A DNA stretch of 64,000 nucleotides from Novosphingobium sp. RL4 (GCF_035658495.1 NZ_CP141944.1:186001-250000), one strand, 5' to 3'. Numbered from the stretch's first letter, positions 52,441 to 61,594 are shown. Notes: generated by a model from the letters alone, not told the origin. Translations and numbers: made by a program.

Positions 52441-53211
52441 ATGAAGAAGATCGCCTGCGCGCTGGCCGCGCTTGCCGTCATGACGGGCTCACCCTCGGCA
52501 TTTGCCGAAGACAAGTCCTCCGCCCGCAAGATTCAGGACAAGGGCACTCAGGAAATCCCCGTGTGCCGCAAGAATCTCGGCACCGTTTCCATCGTCGAGC
52601 CGGATAACCAGTGGTGGCGCGAATTCAGCCTCGGCAGTCCCGAGGCGATCCTGCGCGTATTCGTGCAGAGGTCCGGCTGCTTCACGCTGGTCAATCGCGG
52701 CCGCTCGCTCCAGAGCAGCGCGATGGAACGCGCGCTCGCCGATCAGGGTGAGCTGCAAAAGGGCTCCAACATCGGCAAGGGCCAGATCAAGGCAGCGGAT
52801 TACTTCCTCCAGCCGGACATCGTCTCCACCAACAACAATTCCGGCGGCGGCGGTCTTGGCGCGGCCCTTGGCGGCGTAGGCGGCCTGTTCGGGCGCGGCT
52901 TCGGCTCGATCGCCGGCGGCCTCAACGTCAAGAAAGGCGAGGCGAACGTCACGCTCTCCATCGTCAATTCGCGCACCACGGTCGAGGAAGCGCTGACCGA
53001 GGGTTATGCCCGCAAGTCCGACATCAGCTTCGGCGGCGGTGGCGGCGGCTTCTTCGGCGGCACGTTCGGTGCAGCCGGCGGCGGCGGCTACCAGAACACC
53101 CAGATCGGCCAGATCATCGTGCTGGCCTATCTCGATGCCTATACCAAGCTGGTCACGCAGCTTGGCGGCCTGCCCGAGAATGCCTCGGCCGCAGCCCCGC
53201 CGGCGCGCTGA
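52441..53211 (+). CDS. CsgG/HfaB-family exported protein
   Basis: A 256-residue protein with a signal peptide ending in PSAFA. It lacks the lipobox cysteine of CsgG itself. The family pattern is AILRVFVQRSGCFTLVNRGRSL near 69-90, LADQGELQKGSNIGKGQIKAADYFLQPDI near 98-126, and VTLSIVNSRTTVEEALTEGYARK near 170. Two glycine-rich runs (GGGGLGAALGGVGGLFGRG and GGGGGGFFGG) are inserted. CsgG relatives form or assist outer-membrane export pores; the cargo is unknown here. A hairpin separates it from the two-component system. Confidence 0.7.
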   Translation: MKKIACALAALAVMTGSPSAFAEDKSSARKIQDKGTQEIPVCRKNLGTVSIVEPDNQWWREFSLGSPEAILRVFVQRSGCFTLVNRGRSLQSSAMERALADQGELQKGSNIGKGQIKAADYFLQPDIVSTNNNSGGGGLGAALGGVGGLFGRGFGSIAGGLNVKKGEANVTLSIVNSRTTVEEALTEGYARKSDISFGGGGGGFFGGTFGAAGGGGYQNTQIGQIIVLAYLDAYTKLVTQLGGLPENASAAAPPAR

Positions 53212-53238
53212 TCCTCTATCCGTCGCAAGATCGAAAAC

Positions 53239-53270
53239 CATGCCGGCCGGGAAACCTCCCGACCGGCATG
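53239..53270 (+). terminator. Hairpin before the response-regulator gene
   Basis: Arms of 14 bases (CATGCCGGCCGGGA and TCCCGACCGGCATG) pair with one mismatch over AACC. It starts 27 bp after the CsgG-family stop. It has no T-run and its right arm contains an in-frame ATG (53268) of the next frame, so it could also affect translation. Confidence 0.5.
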
Positions 53271-53291
53271 CGCGAAGGCGAACCATTGCCC

Positions 53292-53978
53292 ATGAGCGGC
53301 CTGAAAACCCTCTACATCGAAGACGACGCCCGCGCCGCCCAGCAAGTGCGCGAACTGGCCGACCAGTCGGACATCGCGCTGGTCTGGGCGGCCAGCGGTC
53401 AGGAAGGGCTCAAGCTGGCCGGTGTCGAGCGTTTCGACGTCATCATCCTTGATCGCATGTTGCCCGATCTCGACGGGCTGACCATCCTGTCCCGCCTGCG
53501 TGAAAGCGGGATCGGCACGCCGGTGCTCATGCTTTCGGCGCTGGGGCGCACCACGGACCGCGCGGAAGGACTGGACGGCGGCGCTGACGACTATCTGGCC
53601 AAGCCGTTCGAGGCAGAGGAACTGCTCGCCCGGCTACGCGCCCTCCATCGCCGCGCTTCCGGACGAGAACACAGCGCGGTCATCCTCTACGGCGCGTTCG
53701 AGTGCCATGTGAAGGCCCGCACCGCCTTTCGCGACAACCGCCACCTCGCGCTCAGCCCCAAGGAGTTCGAGCTTTTCCGCTACTTCATGGAAAACGCCGG
53801 CGAAATCCTCACCCGCGAAATGCTGCTGCGAGACGTGTGGAAAATGAATTTCGATCCGCAGACCAATGTGGTGGACGTCAACATCGGCCGCCTTCGCCGC
53901 AAGCTGGAGGACGGCTTCGATCTCCCTGCGCTGGAAACCATCTGGGGCTCCGGCTACCGCCTGCTGGACGGCCGGTAG
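53292..53978 (+). CDS. OmpR-family response regulator
   Basis: A 228-residue regulator, starting at the ATG closest to the receiver domain; an ATG eight codons upstream lies inside a hairpin. The phospho-acceptor aspartate is in VIILDRMLPDLDG near 49-60. The lysine is in DYLAKPFEAEELL near 100. The winged-helix output domain covers LALSPKEFELFRYFMENAGEILTRE near 152-176 and TNVVDVNIGRLRRKL near 190. It is paired with a kinase 7 bp downstream. Confidence 0.92.
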   Translation: MSGLKTLYIEDDARAAQQVRELADQSDIALVWAASGQEGLKLAGVERFDVIILDRMLPDLDGLTILSRLRESGIGTPVLMLSALGRTTDRAEGLDGGADDYLAKPFEAEELLARLRALHRRASGREHSAVILYGAFECHVKARTAFRDNRHLALSPKEFELFRYFMENAGEILTREMLLRDVWKMNFDPQTNVVDVNIGRLRRKLEDGFDLPALETIWGSGYRLLDGR

Positions 53979-53985
53979 GGCGGGC

Positions 53986-55353
53986 ATGGCCGCCGTCGTC
54001 GATATCCGCAGGTCCATCTTCGCGCAGATCGTGGCCTGGGCGATCCTGATTGCCGCGCTCATTACCTTCGGGCTCTGGCTGCTGACGAACGCCACGATCC
54101 AGCGGACCAATGCGCTGGCTCTCGAACGCGCGGTCGATGTCGATCTGGCCGGCATGGTGGACATCTACGCCAGCGGCGGCACGGTCGAGCTATCCGACCG
54201 CATCAACGATCGCCTCGCGCTTCAGCCGCGCGATGCCAATCCGGCCCACTATCTGCTTGCCGATGCCAAGGGCCGCCCACTGGCGGGGGATCTGAGAAGC
54301 TGGCCCGGTCTTCACGCCAGCCTTTCGGAAACCGGCGACGTCCAGCTGCCCGATGGCGTGCGCGCCTTTGCCCGCGCGACCCAGCTCGGCCCCGACCTGC
54401 GCCTGCTGGTCGCGCATGAATACCGCGATCTTGGGCTGCTGCTCCGGCAGGTGGCCTTTGCCTTCCTGACCGGGGGCCTGCTGGCGGTCGGCGCCGTAGC
54501 GCTCGTCGGCTGGCTCGCGGCACAGCGGCTGGCGGGACGGATCGGGCGCATCAACGCCGCCTTCCGCCATCCCGACGACGATGCGCTGACCCAGCTTGCC
54601 AGGGATTCCAAGGATCGCGACGAGATCGACGAGCTTACCCGCCATTCGGGCGAAGCCCTTGCCCGTCTGCGCCGCCTTGCCAGCGCCCAGCGCGAAACCA
54701 CGGATCAGGTGGCACACGAGATGCGCACTCCGCTGATGCATCTCGACAACCGGCTGGTGAAGGCGCTGGCCGCCACGCCCGATGGGGAGATCGCCTCGCG
54801 CATCGTCGATGCCCGGCTGGAAATCCGAGGCATCATCCGCATGCTGGAGTCTCTGCTGGACATCGCCGCCAGCCAGGCCCGGCGCGGCGACCGCCACGGC
54901 CTTGCTCCCGTCGACCTGAGTCTGCTCGCCGAGCGGCTGGGCGAACTCTATGCCGACAGTGCCGAAGATTCCGGCCATCGGCTGGAGCTGGCGATCACGC
55001 CCGGGGTCATCATCGAGGGGGAAGAAATGCAGCTCACCCGCCTCATCACCAATTTGCTCGACAACGCGTTCAAGTTCGTGCCGCTGGGGGGAACCGTGCG
55101 CCTCGAACTGGCAATGGGGCCAAGACTGACGGTCTGCGACGATGGCCCCGGCGTGCCCGAAGGCGACCGGGAGCGGATCTTCGACAAGTTCAGCCGGGCC
55201 GGGAACCATGGGGCCGCCGGGGGCGGTGCGGAAGGAGCCGGCCTGGGCCTTGCCCTGTGCCGTGCCATCGCCGAGCGGCATCATCTTGAAATCGCGCTCA
55301 TACCTTCGGAAAAGGGTGCCTGCTTCCTGATTGCCCCCGAGTCGAAGAAATAG
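53986..55353 (+). CDS. Sensor histidine kinase
   Basis: A 455-residue membrane kinase. Membrane segments near 13-35 and 153-178 bracket a periplasmic sensor of about 115 residues. The HisKA box is QVAHEMRTPLMHLDN near 240-254. ATP-binding motifs are NLLDNAFKFV near 356 (N box), CDDGPGVPEGDRERIFDKF near 382 (G1/F) and GAGLGLALCRAI near 420 (G2). The sensed signal is unknown; its place before a TonB-receptor operon suggests a metal or cofactor. Confidence 0.92.
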   Translation: MAAVVDIRRSIFAQIVAWAILIAALITFGLWLLTNATIQRTNALALERAVDVDLAGMVDIYASGGTVELSDRINDRLALQPRDANPAHYLLADAKGRPLAGDLRSWPGLHASLSETGDVQLPDGVRAFARATQLGPDLRLLVAHEYRDLGLLLRQVAFAFLTGGLLAVGAVALVGWLAAQRLAGRIGRINAAFRHPDDDALTQLARDSKDRDEIDELTRHSGEALARLRRLASAQRETTDQVAHEMRTPLMHLDNRLVKALAATPDGEIASRIVDARLEIRGIIRMLESLLDIAASQARRGDRHGLAPVDLSLLAERLGELYADSAEDSGHRLELAITPGVIIEGEEMQLTRLITNLLDNAFKFVPLGGTVRLELAMGPRLTVCDDGPGVPEGDRERIFDKFSRAGNHGAAGGGAEGAGLGLALCRAIAERHHLEIALIPSEKGACFLIAPESKK

Positions 55354-55363
55354 AACAGAGACG

Positions 55364-55957
55364 ATGATCGCCCTCACCCATAAAGCCCCGAAGGGCGCCG
55401 CGCTCATCGCGTTCCTCCTTGCCGTGCTCCTTCCCGGACCGGCTTCCGCGCAGGCAAGCATGGCAGCGCCCGCAGAAGGACGGGGAGAGCGCGTGGCCAC
55501 CGCCCTCGCCGCTGCGCAGGACGCCCAGGGCCGGGCGGACCAAAATGCGCTTTCCGATGCCCTGCGCATCATCGACAGGTCCGGTGCCCGCCCGCTCGAA
55601 GACTGGAACGGGCCGGACCCTGTCCCAGCGTGGCGCGCGCTCCTTACCGATCGGGCGGCGGTTCCACTGCGCGGCAGCCCGCTCGGTCCGGGCTATCGCT
55701 CCGGCCAGGTTCGACCCGGCAAGAGCGAAAGCTTCCAGCAGGTCTTCCTTTCCGGCCGCAAGGCCAGCATCGCCCTTTCCTCTCCGGGCGGCGCACCGCT
55801 GAGCCTGCGGGTCGTCGATGCCGATCGCAAACAGGTCTGCGTGTCCGAAACCGCAAGGCAGGCCTGCCGGTGGGTTCCGATCTTCACGCAGCGATATGTG
55901 ATCGAAGTGCGCAACAGCGGCGAAAGCCAGGCCAGCTACTTCCTCGTCGTGGACTGA
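55364..55957 (+). CDS. Secreted protein with PPC-like beta-sandwich domain
   Basis: A 197-residue protein, 10 bp after the kinase. The signal peptide ends GPASAQ near residue 30. Residues 110-197 (RPGKSESFQQVFLSGRKASI, LSLRVVDADRKQVCVSET, RYVIEVRNSGESQASYFLVV) resemble a bacterial pre-peptidase C-terminal domain, with a likely disulfide between cysteines near 154 and 163. It may bind a ligand in the periplasm. It belongs to the same transcription unit as the kinase. Confidence 0.65.
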   Translation: MIALTHKAPKGAALIAFLLAVLLPGPASAQASMAAPAEGRGERVATALAAAQDAQGRADQNALSDALRIIDRSGARPLEDWNGPDPVPAWRALLTDRAAVPLRGSPLGPGYRSGQVRPGKSESFQQVFLSGRKASIALSSPGGAPLSLRVVDADRKQVCVSETARQACRWVPIFTQRYVIEVRNSGESQASYFLVVD

Positions 55958-56009
55958 TCGTCCCGGCGGCAATGCTCCGTCCACCTGCAGGGTGGGACAT
56001 TTTCGCCTG

Positions 56010-56456
56010 ATGACGAGCGGCAGGATTGGGGTTAGACGGCTGTTCGTGGGCACTCTTCGGCATTTCTTCCGGGCTTCTCCCGGCTTGGCAGCGCTGCTGC
56101 TGGCGGCTGCGCTGTGCCTGAAGGTCTTCGTACCGGCCGGCTACATGCCCTCCTCCCAGGGCGGCGCGCTGGTGGTGGAATTGTGCTCCGGCTCCGCTCC
56201 GGCAGGCTCGAAGGTTGTCATCCAGATCGAGCGCAAGGCCGGAAGCGGCGGACACGACGACGCCGGCAAGACGATGGACCATCCCTGCGCCTTCTCGTCG
56301 CATTCGGCCGCCGCGCTCGGCGGGCCGATAGCCTTGCTGCTGGTCGCGGCGCTGCTCCACGTTTTCGTGGCCGCCATCCTGCGCGATCCGCTGGTGCTGC
56401 GCGCTGCCGCCCCCCGAATTCGCCCACCCTTGCGAGGGCCGCCCGCGCTCGCCTGA
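56010..56456 (+). CDS. DUF2946-type small membrane protein
   Basis: A 148-residue protein from the ATG at 56010, with GTG codons in frame at 55992 and 56046 as alternatives. Two hydrophobic segments (LAALLLAAALCLKVFVPAGYM near 30 and GPIALLLVAALLHVFVAAIL near 108) flank a periplasmic loop with VVELCSG and a HPCAF-type Cys/His motif near 93. This is the DUF2946 pattern. From memory, such genes occur next to copper-related TonB receptors in other proteobacteria. Confidence 0.65.
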   Translation: MTSGRIGVRRLFVGTLRHFFRASPGLAALLLAAALCLKVFVPAGYMPSSQGGALVVELCSGSAPAGSKVVIQIERKAGSGGHDDAGKTMDHPCAFSSHSAAALGGPIALLLVAALLHVFVAAILRDPLVLRAAAPRIRPPLRGPPALA

Positions 56457-56589
56457 TCCCGTTGCCATGCCGCAAGCCCTTGTGCCCGCGGCATTTCATG
56501 CAGGTGCCGCCCGCTTTCCCGGGGACACCTCGCACATGGACGCGCTTGCCGCCGCAAGGCAGCGCTTCCCGATCAGGTGAATATCCACG

Positions 56590-58881
56590 ATGTCCCGATT
56601 CCTGCTCGCGCTCGGCGCGGCTCCGCTTGCCTTCTGTTCTGTCCCCGCATTGGCGGGAGAAGCCGCCGGGGAAGCCCCCGGAGATTCCATCCTCGTCGTC
56701 GGCCAGCGCAATGTACCGATCAGCCTCGACGCGCGCGGCCTCTCGGTCAGCCTTGGCGACGAACAGTTCGCGGGCGTCAACGCCCAGAACGTCGAAGACC
56801 TGATGAAATATGCCCCCGACTTTTTCGTTCGCAAACGCTACGCGGGCGATTCCAACGGCGTTCCCGGCTTTCGCGGCACCCATTCGACCCAAAGCGCCCG
56901 CACATTGGTGATGGTGGACGGTTTCACGGTGTCCAACTTCCTCGGTAATTCGTTCGCCTATTCGCCCAAGTGGGGTGTTGTCGGCCCGGGCGAAGTGAGC
57001 CAGTTCGACGTGGTCTACGGCCCCTATTCCGCCCGCTATGCCGGCAATTCGATGGGCGGCGTGGTGAACATCACCACCCGCGCGCCTGAACGGACCGAGG
57101 CTTTCGCAACGGTTCAGGGCCTCAGCCAGGCTTACGACCAATATGGCACCCACGAGACCTACCGAGGCTATTCCGCCGAAGCCGGCATGGGGTTCCGGCA
57201 GGAAAACGGGCCGTGGTCCGTGCGGCTCTCGGGCCGCCACTTCCGCAACGACGGCCACCCGCAGATGTTCTACGGGCTCACGCCATCGGTGCCGACCGGC
57301 GGCACGCCCGTCACCGGCGCGATCGTCGACCCCGGCCAGCACATGGCGAACGCACCCGGCACGGCCAGCAACCCCATTTTCGCGGCGCAAAGCCCGGCGG
57401 CGATCACGCAGGACCAGGCCAAACTGCGGCTGGGCTATGACGGCACGTCCGGCGCCACCAGCGAACTGCTGCTCGCCTACTGGCACAATCTGGACAGCCA
57501 GACCGCACCGGACTGCTATCTGCAAGACAGTTCGGGCCATGCCGTCTGCGACGGTCTCGTCTCCATCGACGGGAAGACCTACACCGCCAGCGGCGCCAAC
57601 CGGTCCCGCACCATCCGCGACGAACTGTTGGCGGGGCTCAGGTTTTCCATCCCGCTGTCCGATGCGGTGACGGTGCAGGCGAGCGCCTCTACCTACCAGA
57701 TCCTGCGCTCCGACGCATTTACGTCCAAGGGCTATGCAGCGGGCGAGGCGAACGGTGCCGGCACGCTCGCGCGTCAGGGGCCAACCGACTGGTACACCGG
57801 CGAGGCCGCGCTGACAGCAAGGCTCGGCGAACTGGAACTGGCTGGCGGCGGCAGCGCCAACCTCTACCGCACCGACCTTGCGACTTACACGCTGACCAAC
57901 TGGCGCAGCGATGCCGGGGGCACTTTCGCCAGCCGGACCTTCGGCAAGACCCGCAACCTCGCCGCATGGGCCGAATTGCGCATGCCGGTTGACGCGGTGA
58001 CGCTGACCTTGGGAGCCCGCTTCGAGGACTGGCGCGCTTTCGATGGCGGGCTTGGCCGGATCGGCACCAGCGGCCAGCCGGTCACCAACCGCTATGCCAG
58101 CCGCCATGCCCGGGGCTTTCAGCCCAAGGCCTCGGCCGAATGGGCCATCGACGCCGCTACCCGCCTGCAACTGAGCCTCGCCAGGGCCACGCGTTTTCCC
58201 ACCGTGGGCGAACTGTTCCAGGGCAGCCTCGATGGTAACGGCAATTTCGACGGCAACAGCTTCGACCCGAATCTGAAGCCCGAACGCTCGACCGATGCCA
58301 ACCTCCTGCTTGCCCACGATTTCGGCAAAGTGAAGCTCACCGGATCGGCGTTCTGGCAAAAGGTCAGGAACACGATCTTCTCGTTCACCGGGTTCAACCA
58401 GAACGGGGTGACGACCTCCAGCTTCAAGAACATCGACCTGACGCGCCAGTATGGCTTCGAACTGATCGCCGAAGCCCGCGATGTGCTGCTGCCGGGGCTG
58501 GACCTCGATGCGAACGCGGCATGGATCGATTCCGTCACCCTGCGGAACGACAGCGCCCCCGCCGCCGAAGGCGTGCAGTTCCCGCGCATCCCCCGCTGGC
58601 GGCTCAATGGCAACGTACGGTACCGGGTGATCCCGCCGGTCATGATCGCGATCGGCGTGCGCTATGCCAGCCGCCCCAACACCGACCTGTTCGGCCTCCA
58701 GCGAGGGGACACTTACGGCTACACCTCCGAACTCTTCGCCCTTGATGCGAAAGTGAACTGGGACGTGACCGAGCAGCTTCGGCTGAGCGCTGGCGTGGAC
58801 AACATCACCAATGACCGGGCCTGGGTCTACCATCCCTATCCCCAGCGCAGCTTCCTCGTCGAAGCGGGGTGGAAGCTGTGA
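56590..58881 (+). CDS. TonB-dependent outer-membrane receptor
   Basis: A 763-residue receptor with signal peptide ending SVPALAG near 23. The plug domain covers AQNVEDLMKYAPDFFVRKR near 61-79, FRGTHSTQSARTLVMVDG, and YGPYSARYAGNSMGGVVNITTR near 143-164. The rest is a 22-strand-type barrel ending VEAGWKL. A disulfide-like pair DCYLQDSSGHAVCDG near 307-321 and Met/His-bearing loops GHPQMFYG near 222 and GQHMANAPG near 252 could bind a metal. It is followed by an overlapping PepSY gene. The substrate is not known. Confidence 0.92.
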   Translation: MSRFLLALGAAPLAFCSVPALAGEAAGEAPGDSILVVGQRNVPISLDARGLSVSLGDEQFAGVNAQNVEDLMKYAPDFFVRKRYAGDSNGVPGFRGTHSTQSARTLVMVDGFTVSNFLGNSFAYSPKWGVVGPGEVSQFDVVYGPYSARYAGNSMGGVVNITTRAPERTEAFATVQGLSQAYDQYGTHETYRGYSAEAGMGFRQENGPWSVRLSGRHFRNDGHPQMFYGLTPSVPTGGTPVTGAIVDPGQHMANAPGTASNPIFAAQSPAAITQDQAKLRLGYDGTSGATSELLLAYWHNLDSQTAPDCYLQDSSGHAVCDGLVSIDGKTYTASGANRSRTIRDELLAGLRFSIPLSDAVTVQASASTYQILRSDAFTSKGYAAGEANGAGTLARQGPTDWYTGEAALTARLGELELAGGGSANLYRTDLATYTLTNWRSDAGGTFASRTFGKTRNLAAWAELRMPVDAVTLTLGARFEDWRAFDGGLGRIGTSGQPVTNRYASRHARGFQPKASAEWAIDAATRLQLSLARATRFPTVGELFQGSLDGNGNFDGNSFDPNLKPERSTDANLLLAHDFGKVKLTGSAFWQKVRNTIFSFTGFNQNGVTTSSFKNIDLTRQYGFELIAEARDVLLPGLDLDANAAWIDSVTLRNDSAPAAEGVQFPRIPRWRLNGNVRYRVIPPVMIAIGVRYASRPNTDLFGLQRGDTYGYTSELFALDAKVNWDVTEQLRLSAGVDNITNDRAWVYHPYPQRSFLVEAGWKL

Positions 58882-60257
58882 CCGAGGTTCTCCCGGCGCC
58901 GCGCAGGGAGCGGTGGTATCGCGCGGTCTGGCGCTGGCATTTCTACGCAGGGCTGCTCTGCGTGCCGCTGGTGCTGTGGCTATCGGTGACGGGCGGGATC
59001 TATTTGTTCAAGCCGCAGATCGAAGGGCTGCTCTACGCCCCCTATCGCGATGTCGCCAACCCGGCCGGGCCGCGCCTCGTCCCCGAAGCCATTGCCGCCA
59101 GCGCCGTCTCGGCGGTGCCCGGTTCGATCCTGCACAAGTACGTCCTGCCGAAAGCGCCCGGAGATGCGGTGGAAGTGCTGGTCGGCCGGAACGGGGAGGA
59201 CGTGCGGGTATGGGTCCATCCCCGGACCGGCGAGGTGCTGCACCGGGCCGCCGAAGAAAGCCGCTTCATGCGCGTGGTGTTCCGCCTCCACGGCGAGCTT
59301 CTGGCGGGCGACCGGGGATCGGCCCTTGTCGAGACCGCAGCCTGCTGGACGATCGTCATGCTGCTGACCGGCCTGTTCCTGTGGTGGCCGCGCCAGAGCG
59401 GGGGACGGCTGGCCGGTGTGCTCTATCCTCGCCTGCGCCGCGGCCGCGCGCTGTTCTGGCGGGATATCCACGCCGTCACCGGCCTGTGGATCACCATTGG
59501 CGCGCTGTTCCTCATCGCCTCCGGCCTGCCCTGGGCCAACGCCTGGGGAGATTACTTCCGGCAGGTCCGGGCGATTACCGGTACGCTTGACGGCAAGCAG
59601 GACTGGTCGGCCGGTTCCGGCGCGGAAACCCGCGAGCGCGTTCGGGCGGATGCCGGGATGCGGGCGATGATGTCCGAACACGCCGAACACGGGGGCATGT
59701 CCATGATGCACATGGCCCCCGCCCCCGCAGCGCTCGATGCGGTGGTCTGGCGCGCGGAGACGCTCCGCTTCGCGGCACCGGTGGAGGTCAGCCCGCCCAC
59801 CGCTCCCGGCATGCCCTGGCAAGTGCGCAGCCAGGCCGAGAACCGTCCCCGGCGCGACAGCGCGGAAGTGGCCGAAAGCGGCAGGCTGATCGGCATTCAG
59901 CGCTTTGCGGACCGCCACTGGATCGACCGCACGGTGGGATACGGGGTCGCGATTCACGAGGGCGCCTGGTGGGGGCTCGCCAATCAGCTTGCCAACCTCG
60001 CGGTGCTGATCGGCCTCATGATGCTCTGCATTTCTAGCATCGTGCTGTGGTGGCGTCGCCGTCCCGGCGGGATGCTGGGCGCCCCCGCAAGCTTCGCGCC
60101 TCTGCGGCACAGTTGGGCGCTGGTCTTGCTGGTGGTGGTGCTGGCGCTGGTGATGCCGCTGTTCGGGCTCTCGCTGGCGCTGGCGGTTGTGGTGGAAGGG
60201 AGTTTCAAGCGGCTTCTTCCGCCCCTTGCCTCGTGGATGGGCTGGCGGAAGGCCTGA
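58878..60257 (+). CDS. PepSY-domain membrane protein (reductase-type)
   Basis: A 459-residue protein starting at a GTGA overlap with the receptor stop. Membrane segments lie near 22-45 (YAGLLCVPLVLWLSVTGGIYLF), 150-168, 198-218, 360-380 and 400-430. The PepSY signature is WVHPRTGEVLHRAAEESRFMR near 116 with the following LHGELLAGDRG. A Met/His-rich periplasmic loop EHAEHGGMSMMHMAPAP lies near 272-288. Proteins of this kind next to TonB receptors reduce or handle ferric siderophores; the Met/His loop hints at copper here (inference). Confidence 0.88.
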   Translation: MTEVLPAPRRERWYRAVWRWHFYAGLLCVPLVLWLSVTGGIYLFKPQIEGLLYAPYRDVANPAGPRLVPEAIAASAVSAVPGSILHKYVLPKAPGDAVEVLVGRNGEDVRVWVHPRTGEVLHRAAEESRFMRVVFRLHGELLAGDRGSALVETAACWTIVMLLTGLFLWWPRQSGGRLAGVLYPRLRRGRALFWRDIHAVTGLWITIGALFLIASGLPWANAWGDYFRQVRAITGTLDGKQDWSAGSGAETRERVRADAGMRAMMSEHAEHGGMSMMHMAPAPAALDAVVWRAETLRFAAPVEVSPPTAPGMPWQVRSQAENRPRRDSAEVAESGRLIGIQRFADRHWIDRTVGYGVAIHEGAWWGLANQLANLAVLIGLMMLCISSIVLWWRRRPGGMLGAPASFAPLRHSWALVLLVVVLALVMPLFGLSLALAVVVEGSFKRLLPPLASWMGWRKA

Positions 60258-60266
60258 AACGAGGAA

Positions 60267-60294
60267 ACGGCGGCGTTCATCCGAACGCCGCCGT
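60267..60294. terminator. Terminator-like hairpin between PepSY gene and cydX
   Basis: A perfect 12-bp stem ACGGCGGCGTTC/GAACGCCGCCGT with an ATCC loop stands between convergent genes. T-runs are lacking. Confidence 0.65.
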
Positions 60295-60305
60295 CATGCC
60301 TCCGG

Positions 60306-60422
60306 TCAGTCGAGAACCGTCTGCTCATCGGCGGGGTCGGTATGGAATTCGTGCCACACGCCGTTGATGATGCCGAAGCCGACAGCGAGGCCGACGCCGA
60401 GAATCCATGAGAAGTACCACAT
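60306..60422 (-). CDS. cydX: Cytochrome bd small subunit CydX
   Basis: A 38-residue membrane peptide beginning MWYFSWILGVGLAVGFGIIN, exactly the CydX pattern, followed by a hydrophilic tail with HEFHTDP. GAGGAAA lies six bases before the ATG, and the start is 10 bp after the cydB stop. CydX stabilises the haem sites of cytochrome bd. Its size makes it easy to miss. Confidence 0.93.
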   Translation of the reverse strand: MWYFSWILGVGLAVGFGIINGVWHEFHTDPADEQTVLD

Positions 60423-60432
60423 CGTCGTTTCC

Positions 60433-61581
60433 TCAGTAGAAATCGGGATTGAGGCCGACTTCGCGCTCGGTCACCCGGCCGAACATGACCTTGTAGGCCC
60501 AGGCCGTGTAGGCCAGCACGATCGGCAGGAGGATCAGCGTCACCAGCAGCATGATGAACAGCGTCGTATGGCTGGACGATGCGTTCCACACCAGCAGGCT
60601 GGAGCGCGGATCGATCGAACTGGGCAGGATGAAGGGGAACATCGAGAGGCCGACAGAGGCGATGATGCCCAGGTTCGCCATCGATGACCCCGCGAAGACC
60701 ACCGTGTCCTTGCGCCCACGAATGCCGATCAGCGCAACCAGCGGGCCGGCCAGCCCAAGAAGCGGGGCCAGCACCATCCACGGATGCGCGCCGTAGTTGG
60801 CAAGCCATGCCCCGGCCGCATGAGCCGCCTGCGCCATGCGCGGGTTCGAGGGGCCGAGCGGATCGACGGTACCGACGATCCGGTAGCCGATGTCGCCCAT
60901 CGCAAGCCATACGCCGCCCGCTGCATAAAGCACGAAGGCCACGAGCGCGGCGACCTGGCCGTAACGCAGCGCCCGGTCGCGGACCGGACCGTCCTCCAGC
61001 TTGAGCGTCAACCAGCCCGCACCATGCAGGACCAGCATCGCCACGGAGACAAGGCCGCCCAGCAGGGCGAAGGGGCTGAACAGGCCGAGCAGGCTGCCTT
61101 CGTAGAAGCTGCGCATGTCGCTATCGAGCCGGAAGGGCACGCCCTGCAGGACATTGCCGACCGCCACGCCGAACACCAGCGCGGGAACGAAACCGCCGAC
61201 GAAGAGCGCCCAGTCCCAGCGCGAACGCCAGGCCGGATCGGCCTTCTTCGAACGGTACTTGAAGCCCACCGGACGCAGGATGAAGGCCGAAAGCACGAGG
61301 AACATCGCAATGTAGAAGCCCGAGAAACTTACGGCATACACGTAAGGCCAGGCCGCAAAGATCGCGCCGCCGCCGAGGATGAACCACACCTGGTTGCCTT
61401 CCCAGGTGGGGCCGATGGCGTTGATCACCATGCGGCGCTCTGCGTCGGTGCGGCCCACGAAGGGCAGGAGCGAAGCCGAGCCCAGGTCGAAGCCGTCGGT
61501 CAGGGCGAAACCGATGAGCAGGATGCCCATCAGCGCCCACCAGATCAGCCGCATCGTTTCATAGTCGAAAGGTATGGACAT
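60433..61581 (-). CDS. cydB: Cytochrome bd ubiquinol oxidase subunit II
   Basis: A 383-residue membrane subunit with about eight to nine segments. The ATG at 61581 follows GGAGG. Family marks are LIWWALMGILLIGFALTDGFD near 12-32, INAIGPTWEGNQVWFILGGGA near 53-73, FKYRSK near 103 and the closing AYTAWAYKVMFGRVT. It lies 13 bp after cydA and forms cydA-cydB-cydX. Confidence 0.96.
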   Translation of the reverse strand: MSIPFDYETMRLIWWALMGILLIGFALTDGFDLGSASLLPFVGRTDAERRMVINAIGPTWEGNQVWFILGGGAIFAAWPYVYAVSFSGFYIAMFLVLSAFILRPVGFKYRSKKADPAWRSRWDWALFVGGFVPALVFGVAVGNVLQGVPFRLDSDMRSFYEGSLLGLFSPFALLGGLVSVAMLVLHGAGWLTLKLEDGPVRDRALRYGQVAALVAFVLYAAGGVWLAMGDIGYRIVGTVDPLGPSNPRMAQAAHAAGAWLANYGAHPWMVLAPLLGLAGPLVALIGIRGRKDTVVFAGSSMANLGIIASVGLSMFPFILPSSIDPRSSLLVWNASSSHTTLFIMLLVTLILLPIVLAYTAWAYKVMFGRVTEREVGLNPDFY

Positions 61582-61594
61582 TCTCGCCTCCGTC

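Noticed and set aside
56457..56589. A cobalamin riboswitch upstream of the TonB receptor
   Set aside because: The 133-bp gap has no B12-box-like sequence and is too short for that class.
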